Shown one piece after another: positions 36,646 to 46,162 of a DNA stretch of 64,000 bases (the first letter of the stretch is position 1; each line of letters starts with the position of its first letter). Source of the DNA: Lathyrus oleraceus (lineage: Eukaryota > Streptophyta > Magnoliopsida > Fabales > Fabaceae); contig NC_066581.1 in the NCBI RefSeq assembly GCF_024323335.1, positions 32,794,699 to 32,858,698 of the forward strand, written 5' to 3'. A program made the position numbers and the translations under genes. The notes beneath the pieces were generated by a model, which was not told the DNA's origin, searched no databases, and was given only the letters and a program-made list of their open reading frames with translations.

Positions 36646-37656
36646 TTTGTTGTTTATCTGTTATTGCTCATTGCCTATTCCAAAGGAATCACTTGGATCA
36701 TCTACATATGATTTCAAGAGGTGAACATCTAAGAAGTTTTACACTCCCTCACCCTCCTACCTTTTGTTTCTTTAAACCTCCATTTGCATGCTAATCCAAA
36801 ACCTGAAAACCTTTGTGCAAACATTTTCATTTCTTTTCAAATTAGAAACCTAGGCCTTAAGCCTTTGACTTTTCAAACTTCATTTCCACAATACTTCTTT
36901 TGAATTGAATTCTAATCATACTATGACCACTTTTTGTAAATAAATCCTAATTGGTTAATTTCACTCATTCAATTGTTTTGTGGCTTTGTCCATTCTTGAT
37001 AAGTTTTCATACATTAACCATAGGTTTGATTTATCCTAGTTGGTTGATGTTAATCTCACCTTTTGTCCTTAGTGATTGAATTGTAAGACTTCCTTGCTTA
37101 TTATAGGGTTAACCCCTCACTAGCAAGTTGAAGCTTTTCTCACATGGTGGACTTGTTGTTTGTATAAGGTTGAGTTTTCTCCCATGGATAACGAAGGACC
37201 TTAGGGCTTTTGTTTAAAATGAACCCACTCATATTTTTTGGAAATCTTTTAGCCGAACTACGAGGTTTTGATGTTGTGAAGGTACGTAGGCAATGGTTAT
37301 CCATCCAAACACAAAAATAATAACTTGTACATTCTTTTCTCACCCCTTCAATCCATGTTTGCACAATAAATATTTCATAAACAAATAACATTTCGTACAA
37401 CAAGTGTGAAAAGGGCTCCCTAGGAGTACCTAGGACGTTTTGGGTGCCTAACACCTTCCCATTGCGTAATTAACCCCTTACCCAGATCTCTGATCTTTTC
37501 ATTAGTTTTCTATGTGTAAAACTTCTTAGGCTTTTGTTCGCTTTTTAGCCATTCCTTTGGATAAATAAAAGTGCGGTGGCGACTCGATTCTTTGTATACT
37601 TTGCTTTTGATTTAGTCAATAAATCATAAAGTGACGAATACACCGCTACAGAAAAG

Positions 37657-37674
37657 TGGAGACTCTGCTGGGGA
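37657..37674 (+). other. Primer-binding site, tRNA-Arg type
   Basis: TGGAGACTCTGCTGGGGA, six bases after the LTR end. Ogre elements are known for a PBS complementary to tRNA-Arg, and this fits that type; the tRNA match was recalled, not computed. Confidence 0.75.
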
Positions 37675-38668
37675 ATAAGTCCTTGGTGGTTTTGCCTACT
37701 TTTCACCCTTGTTGTGTGATATTGTTATTTGTTATATGACATATTTTTGTACAATTTGGGATAATTGTATTGATTGTAATGTTTGAATTGCTTGATATAC
37801 AATTGCTGTTTGCTTGGTGATCTCTGTGAGATGAGTTCTATACCCGAACTCGAGTGCACCTTAGGATAGGAGAATGGCATAGTCTTGTCGACTTGTGTGG
37901 AGTATTCCTTAACAAGTTGACTTGCGAGTCCATTCACTTGGTGGAGGTCATGTTGGATTAATAATGTCACACAAGTTATTTGTGGTTAGGCATTATTCTT
38001 TCAATCATGTGCCTTAGAAGCCAAGGACCTTAGTTTACCAAGCCCATCTTGGCCTATTTTTAGGACGTAGTGCGGAGGTCGTTCAAATGTCAGATCTGAT
38101 GCGATTGTTACGCGATACTACACTCATAAGAGTCTCTCTTGAGAATATTTTTGGAATGCGAGTATTCGTTCCTTCGATAATATTCGAAAGATGGGATGAT
38201 GACTATGGGAACCTCTGGTAGAACATGTTCGGCAGGTTTAAACCCTAGTACACTCCCTTTGGGTGGTTCTTAACCGAGACTCCATGCTCGTGACTCTTAA
38301 CAAACCCGTGATTCATGGTTGAGTCGTTCAGACATCCTTAATATCAATGGAACCTGGGTGTTGATAAGGTGTAAACCATAATCCACCAAAACGGATGATT
38401 GATATTAAGGATGATTGAGCCGGTTCATGTACCGTTAATATCAATGGAACTTGGATGCCGATAAGGTGAAAACCATAATCCACCAAAATGGATGATTGAT
38501 ATTAAGGATACTATGAGCTTTCCCATGACCTTTGTCTGGTGTGCTTTGCTTGATCCTTGAGTGTGATTGCTGCATTCATGCATTCATGCATTCATCTGCA
38601 TTCATGTCATCAGAAAAATCAGAAAATTTTCAAGGAACTTAAAGGGTTTATTTGCAAAATTTTCAGAC
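37675..38668 (+). other. Ogre leader between PBS and ORF1, with a duplicated hairpin
   Basis: No gene. A unit of about 80 bp at 38334-38412, bounded by atccttaatatcaatgg and its inverted match ttgatattaaggat, is repeated at 38434-38509 with the same inverted ends. Each can fold into a stem of about 14 bp. The ORF1 start is preceded by attttcag, which resembles a splice acceptor. Confidence 0.7.
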
Positions 38669-39628
38669 ATGGAAAGACCAAAAAGGCATACAAAGAAGTA
38701 CAACTTTAGACAGCCCGATGTGAAAGAGTTAGGGAATCTGACATCTTATGTACTAGATCCCTTGGGTTTCAAAGCTCGTTATGGGAAGCTTCTGCCTCTG
38801 TTGACTACTCAGGTTGACGAAGGGTTGATGAGTACCTTGGCACAGTTCTATGATCCTCTGTATCATTGCTTCTCTTTTCCGGACTTTCAGCTGTTGCCTA
38901 CGCTTGAGGAGTATGCTCATCTTGTGCGTATTCCTATTCTGGATCAGGTGCCGTTCAATGGCTTGGAGAGTATTCCGACTTCTCGAGAGATTGCAAACTT
39001 GTTGCACATAGATGAATCCTTGATTGAGGCGCATATGACTACCAAAGGTGGAATTCAGGGTCTTCCTTCTGATTTCCTCATCGCTCAAGCTACCGTTTAT
39101 GGGAAGGCCAGGAGTGAGGATGCCTTTGAGGCCATATTTGTGCTGCTCATCTATGGTTTGGTATTGTTCCCCAACATCGACAAGTTTGTGGATGTAAACG
39201 CCATTAGGATCTTCTCAGTTCTTAATCCCGTTCCTACTCTGTTGGGTGATGCCTATTTCTCTTTGCATCTGAGGAATGCAAAGGGTGGAGGAGTTATTGT
39301 GTGCTGTTTGCCTCTGTTGTATAAGTGGTTTATTTCTCACTTACCGCAGACGGTTGCTTTCAAGGAGAACAAGGGATGTCTACGGTGGTCCACGAGACTG
39401 ATGTCTCTCACTAAAGATGATATCTCTTGGTATGATCGCGTGTATGATACTGTTCAGATTATTGATTATTGTGGTGAATTCCCTAATGTACCTCTTCTTG
39501 GTACATGTGGTGGGATCAGCTACAATCATATCTTAGCACGTCGTCAGCTTGGGTTCCCCCTAAAGGATAAACCTCATAACATTCTGTTAGAAGGTGTGTC
39601 CTTTCAGGAGGGTAAAGATCCCCAATGA
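38669..39628 (+). pseudogene. Ogre ORF1 (DUF7745-like), 3' truncated
   Basis: ATG at 38669 (MERPKRHTKKYNFRQPD). The 319 codons cover the globular domain seen in the family-B ORF1 at 62221-63930: FYDPLYHCFSFPDFQLLPTLEEYA, KFVDVNAIRIF, NPVPTLLGDAYFSLH, CCLPLLYKWF, PNVPLLGTCGGISYNHILARRQLGFPL. The coiled-coil C-terminus of the family-B protein is absent because the sequence switches to a minus-strand integrase near 39626. ORF1 precedes gag in Ogre; its function is unknown and the domain resembles the plant mobile domain type. The remaining frame is open. Confidence 0.8.
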
Positions 39629-42229
39629 AAGACCATGGTGAGGAAATAGCATTCAGAAGTGTCGGGGGAATATGAATCTTATCTGCATAAATCTGACACT
39701 TATGGCATTTCTTCACATATTTGCAGCAGTAAGACTCGATTGTCCACCAATAGTAGCCTGCTCTCAACATCTTCTTTGCCATGGCATGTCCATTGGAATG
39801 AGTACCAAACGAACCCTCATGGACTTCAGTCATTAACAGGTCTACTTCGTGTCTATCCACGCATCTGAGCAAAACCATGTCAAAATTCCTTTTGTAAAGC
39901 ACAACACCATTAAGATAGAAACTGCCAGATAATCTCCTCAAAGTCTTCTTATCTTTAACAAATGCCCCAGGCGGGTAAATCTGACTTTGGAGAAAGCATT
40001 TGATATCATAATACCATGGCTTATCATCTTTCACTTCTTCAACTACAAACACATGAGCTGGTCTATCCAAACGCGTCACGGTAATATTGGGAACTTCATT
40101 CCAATACTTCACCACAATCATTGAAGCAAGCGTAGCAAGAGCATCTGCCATCCGATTCTCATCTCGAGGAATATGATGGAAGTCAACCTTAGTAAAGAAA
40201 GTTGAAATCCTCCTCGCATAATCTCTATATGGGGTGAGGCCAGGTTGATTCATCTCCCATTCACTCTTAATCTGATTGACAACAAGGGCCGAATCACCAT
40301 AAACATCCAGATGTTTGATCCTAAGATCAATACATTCTTCCAAACCCATAATACAAGCATCATACTCCGCCATATTATTCGTGCATTTGAAAGTTAGCCT
40401 TGTTGTAAAAGGAAAATGTGTGCCCTGAGGAGTAATAATCACTACCCCAATACCATTTCCATATTGATTAACAGCGCCATCGAACACCATGCCCCATCGG
40501 GAACCAGGCTTTGGCCCTTCATCGAGCATAGGCTCATCACAATCTTTCATTTTCAAATACAGAATCTCCTCATCAGGGAAGTCATACTGAACAGACTGAT
40601 AATCTTCAATTGGTTGATGTGCCAAATGGTCGGCCAAAATACTACCTTTAATAGCTTTTTGAGCTCAGTACTCAATATCATACTCATATAACAACATCTG
40701 CCAACGGGAAATCCTCCCAGTTAAAGCAGGCTTCTCAAAGATATACTTGATTGGATCCATTTTGGATATCAACCAAGTCGTATGATTCAACATATACTGG
40801 CGTAAACGCTTAGCGGCCCAAGCCAAAGCACAACATGTCTTCTCAAGCATTGAGTACCGAGACTCATAATCGGTGAACTTCTTACTCAAGTAGTATATTG
40901 CATACTCTTTCTTTCCTGAGTCATCTTCCTGATCAAGGACACAACCCATGGAGTCATCAAGCACGGTTAAGTACATAATCAAGGGTCTCCCTTCAACAGG
41001 AGGGGACAGAATCGGAGGTTCGGACAGATACTCTTTAATGCTGTCAAAGGCCTTCTGGCAATCCTCGGTCCAATCATGAAACTAATCTTTCCGGAGGAGC
41101 TTGAATATAGGTGCACATGTGGCAGTCATGTGGGATATAAATCTGGAAATATAATTCAAGCGGCCAAGAAAACCTCGGACTTGCTTCTCAGTTTTGGGCG
41201 CAGGCATCTCTTGTATTGCTTTGACCTTAGCAGGATCAACTTCAATACGTCTTTCACTGACAATAAAGCCCAATAACTTGCCGGAACGGACTCCAAATGT
41301 ACACTTGTTCGGATTCAGGCGGAGTTTATACTTCCTCAAATGCTGGAAAAGCTTCAACAAGTGCTCTACATGTTCAACTTCCGTTTTCGACTTCGCAATC
41401 ATATCATTAACATACACCTCAATCTCCTTGTGCATCATATCATGAAATAAGGTAGTCATAGCACGTTGATACGTGGCTCCGGCGTTCTTCAAACCGAAGG
41501 GCATCACTCGATAACAGAATATTCCTGAAGGTGTTATGAATGTTGTCTTCTCCATATCCTCAGGTGCCATTTTAATCTGATTATAACCAGAAAATCCGTC
41601 CATAAATGAAAAGACATTGAATTTAGCTGTATTATCTACCAACATATCAATGTGTGGTAGAGGAAAATCATCTTTCGGACTAGCTTTATTCAAGTCACGA
41701 TAATCCACACACATTCGAACTTTTCCATCTTTCTTAGGCACAGGTACAATATTGGCCACCCATTGAGGATATGTAGAAGTCACCAGAAACCCTGCATCAA
41801 TTTGCTTCTGAACTTCTTCTTTAATCTTCACTGCCATATCAGGATGAGTTCTTCTGAGCTTTTGCTTCACAGGCACACACTCAGGCTTCAATGGTAAGAA
41901 ATGTTGCACGATATCAGTATCTAGACCAGGCATGTCTTCATATGACCAGGAAAAGACGTCGACATATTCTCTTAGGAACTCAATCAACCCCTTCTTAACA
42001 GACTCTTCAAGGAGTGCCCCAATCTTTACTTCACGAATGCAGTCTTCAGACCCCAAGTTGACTGTTTCCAGATTCTCGAGGTGCGGCTGAATGATCTTCT
42101 CCTCGTGCTTAAGCAAACGGGTAATCTCATCAGGAATCTCTTCAACATCATCTTCTTCTGCCTCAAATACATGGAACTCAAAGTTGGGAGATGGTGTTGG
42201 ATCATTATGTTCAATGGGTTTGATCAACC
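39629..42229 (-). pseudogene. Ogre RT, dual RNase H and start of integrase
   Basis: The exon begins at 42229 after acceptor ATGTAG. A single frame continues down to 39629 with two nonsense codons, 41082-41084 and 40665-40667. RT has YRDLNKASPKDDFPLPH, FSFMDGFSGYNQIKM and MPFGLKNAGATYQRAM, but the catalytic box reads YVND, the first aspartate being AAT (41406-41408). RNase H (LDDSMGCVLDQEDDSG...) is followed by the second RNase H-like domain (MVFDGAVNQYGNGIG...NMAEYDACIMG...GDSALVVNQ) and then the integrase zinc finger (EVHEGSFGTHSNGHAMAKK...CHKCQIYADK). It is cut before the DDE core. Not functional. Confidence 0.82.
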
Positions 42230-42500
42230 TACATAATGATTTGAGTATAAAAGAGATTTCAGAATTCAAGCAAGGCAAATCATTATGCAAATGAAAAGAT
42301 TGATTTTATTCTCTTTTTAGGGTTTTATGGTGATCACCAATTTCATGCAAAAAAGCAAAAAGGAAAAATAATTTGGAAAAACAAACATTTAACATGTGAT
42401 TATTGAATGAATATCATTGTATTAATCAAATATGCCAACAATGTCTTCACTTCTCCTTTTGGAATGGGAGAAGGCTTTTCAAACAAAATGAACATATTAC
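42230..42500 (-). other. Predicted Ogre intron (271 bp)
   Basis: Minus-strand donor AC|GTAATATG at 42500 and acceptor CATTATGTAG at 42230. Same place and similar length as in the other two Ogre copies. Confidence 0.7.
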
Positions 42501-42985
42501 GTGGACTTATGGATAACTGTTGGAACATCAACAGCGACCCAATTATTGCAGATTCCTCCTGGTATGACGAAGTTGCCAAGGTCTTCCTCTTCATCATCTT
42601 CAACAATGGCAGCAACTTCCTGATCTTAAACTGTGTGGATAAAACCACCACTCTGGAACAGCCCACGCTCATTGGAAACACCAGAAGAATACCATATGCC
42701 AGCTCGGGATTTATTATCTTCCAATTTGATCATTTTCCCCAAACCAGTAGTTGCACCATGCTCAATGGCCAACTTTGCGTCGTTGTAGGAGACAAATGAA
42801 GAAAGTCCTTTCCTTGAAGGCTCAGCAATAGATAAGGCTTGGAACGGAGTCCCAACCTCATCCTCAGCATCAATGTAGAAGAAGGAAGATAAATGACTGA
42901 CCAAGAGAGCCTTGTCTCCCCCTATCACCACAAACTTCTTGTTTTTTACAAACTTCAATTTTTGGTGTAGGGTGGATTGCCAAGT
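42501..42985 (-). pseudogene. Ogre protease C-terminal remnant
   Basis: From TLHQKLKFVKNKKFVVIGG, which follows the ILGR motif in the complete copies, to the intron donor. It contains LLVSHLSSFFYIDAEDEVGTPFQAL and SGGFIHTV, then an in-frame stop at 42626-42628 before the donor. The catalytic DTG part is lost at the junction near 42985, where + strand LTR sequence begins. Confidence 0.7.
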
Positions 42986-43959
42986 CCAAAGGAAAGGAGC
43001 ATCTTGAATCATCTCTATGATTTCAAGAAAAGGAACTCTAATGGTTTTATCTCTTCTCTTATCTTTGTATGCTTTAGGACTAGCCCTTCTCTTCTTCTCC
43101 TCACTCTAACCCAAGCCAAACTCTTTTTGTGCAAACTTTGACTTCGTTTTCAAATTAGAAACCTAGGCCTTATGCCTTTGACTTTTCAAAATCTTTTCAT
43201 TAATACTCATTGTGAATGAATTTTAATTCAACTTTGACCTCATTTTGTAAATACATCTAACTTTAATTACAACTCACTTCAAGTTTATTTTGTGGTTCCA
43301 ATGACCACTTTGTTAAAACTTTTTCATAAACATTAGTCATAGGTTTGAGTTATCATAATGGTTGATGTAAACCTCACCTTATCCTTAGTGGTTGGATTAT
43401 AAGTCTTCCATGCTTATTATAGGGTTAACCCCTCACTAGCATGTTGAAGCCTTCCTCACATGGTGGATTGTTGGTTTAGGTTGAGTTTTCTCCCTTTGAT
43501 AACAAAAGACCTTAAGGCTTTTGATCAAATCAATTCACCAATCTTTGAGATTTTTACCCCGAACTACGAGGTTTTGATCCTACCTTTGTGATGGTACGTA
43601 GGCAATGGGTTCATCCATTCAAACAACAAAATTGTAAATATAATTCATTCTCTTCTCACCCCCCCAATCTTTTGCACATATTTTCACAAATACCAACCTA
43701 CAACACACGTTTACAAAAAGAGGTTCCCTTAAAGTACTAAGGATGTTTTGGGTGCGTAAAACTTTCCCATTTCATAACCAACCCCCTTACCTAGATCTCT
43801 GACATTTTTATTAGTTTTTGATTTGATAAAACTTCTTACTTGGCTTTTGTTTGCTTTTTAGCCTTTCCTTTGGACAAATAAAAGTGCGGTGGCGACTCGA
43901 ATTGTATGTTTACTTTTGGTTTAGTCAATAAACCATAAGGTAACGAAATCCCCGCTACA
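42986..43959 (+). repeat. Ogre family-A LTR, 3' end piece
   Basis: Homologous to 36770-37650 (ttgtgcaaac, cctaggcctta, ggttaacccctcactag, gtgcggtggcgactcg) and ends ATCCCCGCTACA at 43959. The first 4 kb of the LTR is missing; protease sequence joins directly. Confidence 0.8.
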
Positions 43960-44703
43960 TCACACCATAACGGCATATAATCTGATTCTTGATAAACCTT
44001 ACAACAACTTGCTTGGTTACATTTGCATACGATGCCGCTTCAACCCATTTTTGTGAAGTAGTCAATAGTCACCAAAATGAAACGATGTACGTTTGAAGCT
44101 TTGGGCTCAGTCATGCCAATCATATCAATTACCCACATGGAGAAGGGCCACGGAGAGGAAATGACCTTCAACAGTGTCGGAGGAACATGAATCTTATCCC
44201 CAAATATTTGACACTTGTGGAATTTCTTCACAAACTGGCAACAGTCAGATTCCATTGTTAGCCAATAGTAACCTGCTCGCGACATCTTTTTCGCCATTGC
44301 ATGTCCATTGGAATGAGTACCAAAGGAACCTTCATGGACTTTAGTCATCAATAAGTCTGCTTCGTGTCTATCCATGCATCTGAGCAGAACCATATCGAAG
44401 TTTCTCTTATACAAAACATCACCATTCAGGTAAAAGTTGTCGGTTAGTCTTCGCAAAGTCTTCTTATCTTTCAAAGATGCCCTAGACGGGTAAATCTGAC
44501 TTTGGAGGAAACACTTGATGTCATAATACCACATTTTTTCATCTTTGATCTCTTCAACAGCAAACACATGAGCTGGCCTATCAAGACGCATCATCGTCAG
44601 ATTGGGAAATGCATTCCAATATTTCACCACAACCATTGACGCCAACGTTGCAAGAGCTTCTGCCATCCGATTTTCATCTCGAGGGATATGATGAAACTCA
44701 ACC
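43960..44703 (-). pseudogene. Ogre RNase H end and integrase fragment
   Basis: On the minus strand from VEFHHIPRDENRMAEALATLASM, at the end of the second RNase H, through the linker and the HHCC zinc finger (EVHEGSFGTHSNGHA...FHKCQIF, in which the usual first C of CHKCQ is F) to VIDMIG and FILVTIDYF. An extra A in an A-run at about 44045 shifts the frame in TKWVEAA, after which homology continues to 43960 (ICRYGV region). Both sides are + strand LTR pieces. It overlaps in content with 39629-42229, so it comes from another copy. Confidence 0.78.
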
Positions 44704-45082
44704 TGTAAGACCCTAATTTTGACCCTAAGATCCCTCATGGCATCATAACATTGCATTTGCATCTTGCCTCAAGGATCATAACATCTTGGCTCCTTATCTT
44801 TGGGTGGGAACTTTTGAGAGTTGGTTTGAGATCACCAAGCATGCTTGAATTGTATATTATTTCTTTTCTCATTTTATTTACTAACCAAAAGCACAAAAAT
44901 ATATCACTAACATCTTTTGTTTGTAGCTTGAGCAGTCACAAGATCCAAAGCTTCTAGGAGATCCTAGGTGCATTGATATGGTCAAGGGAAGATGAAAGCA
45001 AGCATGGAAATGGTTCCCAAAGCTCTCATCCATCAAATATGCCTCCCAAGTATCTCAATTCATCATTTTGATCAAAGCAAAC
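44704..45082 (+). repeat. Ogre family-A LTR, 5' start piece
   Basis: Begins TGTAAGACCCTAATTTTG, matching 32518 onward (gatccctcatggcatca, caccaagcatg, ctaaccaaaagcacaaaaata), and stops after 379 bp where a minus-strand LTR end begins. CAACC (44699-44703) would be the duplicated target. Confidence 0.8.
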
Positions 45083-46162
45083 TGTAGCGGTGTATTCGTC
45101 ACTTTATGATTTATTGACTAAATCAAAAGCAAAGTATACAAAGAATCGAGTCGCCACCGCACTTTTATTTATCCAAAGGAATGGCTAAAAAGCGAACAAA
45201 AGCCTAAGAAGTTTTACACATAGAAAACTAATGAAAAGATCAGAGATCTGGGTAAGGGGTTAATTACGCAATGGGAAGGTGTTAGGAACCCAAAACATCC
45301 TAGGTACTCCTAGGGAGCCCTTTTCACACTTGTTGTACGAAATGTTATTTGTTTACGAAATATTTATTGTGCAAACATGGATTGAAGGGGTGAGAAAAGA
45401 ATGTACAAGTTATTATTTTTGTGTTTGGATGGATAACCATTGCCTACGTACCTTCACAGGATCAAAACCTCGTAGTTCGGCTAAAAGATTTCCAAAAAAT
45501 ATGAGTGGGTTCATTTTAAACAAAAGCCCTAAGGTCCTTCGTTATCCACGGGAGAAAACTCAACCTTATACAAACAACAAGTCCACCATGTGAGAAAAGC
45601 TTCAACTTGCTAGTGAGGGGTTAACCCTATAATAAGCAAGGAAGTCTTACAATTCAATCACTAAGGACAAAAGGTGAGATTAACATCAACCAACTAGGAT
45701 AAATCAAACCTATGGCTAATATATGAAAACTTATCAAGAATGGACAAAGCCACAAAACAATTGAATGAGTGAAATTAACCAATTAGGATTTATTTACAAA
45801 AAGTGGTCAAAGTATGATTAGAATTCAATTCAAAAGAAGTATTGTGGAAATGAAGTTTGAAAAGTCAAAGGCTTAAGGCCTAGGTTTCTAATTTGAAAAG
45901 AAATGAAAATGTTTGCACAAAGGTTTTCAGGTTTTGGATTAGCATGCAAATGGAGGTTTAAAGAAACAAAAGGTAGGAGGGTGAGGGAGTGTAAAACTTC
46001 TTAGATGTTCACCTCTTGAAATCATATGTAGATGATCCAAGTGATTCCTTTGGAATAGGCAATGAGCAATAACAGATAAACAACAAAGCAAAATGGATAC
46101 CGGATGCCAATCAATTGACTTACACCAATCTCACAAACAAAGGTGGATACCGGATACCAATC
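45083..46162 (-). repeat. Ogre family-A LTR, 3' part, minus strand
   Basis: Starts with the reverse of the LTR end (tgtagcggtgtattcg) and runs 1080 bp, closely matching the reverse of about 36585-37650. It is interrupted at 46162 inside the tandem-repeat block by the family-B Ogre element. Confidence 0.85.

Larger units (their letters stand above)
32518..37650 (+). repeat. Ogre family-A 5' LTR, full length (5133 bp)
   Basis: Begins TGTAAGACCCC and ends ACCGCTACA, followed after six bases by a primer-binding site, so it is the 5' LTR of a + strand Ogre element. TATATAAAT at 33646-33654 puts the likely start about 1.15 kb in, leaving roughly 4 kb of R-U5. A tandem block lies at 36225-36645 and a PBS-like TGGCGACTC at 37577-37585. 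It abuts the minus-strand LTR at 32517. Short ORFs inside are chance. Confidence 0.9.
39629..42985 (-). mobile_element. Ogre family-A fragment on the minus strand (pro end to integrase start)
   Basis: Reads on the minus strand from the protease tail (42985) through an intron to RT, two RNase H domains and the beginning of integrase, ending at ISSPW near 39630. It is bounded on the left by a + strand ORF1 and on the right by a + strand LTR end. Orientation and gene order are clear; the joins are sharp and without LTR ends, so it is a broken copy. Confidence 0.8.

Noticed and set aside
45279..45593. 104-codon ORF, also seen reversed at 37140-37454
   Set aside because: Same sequence at the 3' end of two family-A LTR copies in opposite directions. 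It is conserved because the LTR is; no domain is recognised, and no ORF of matching length was seen in the other LTR ends.
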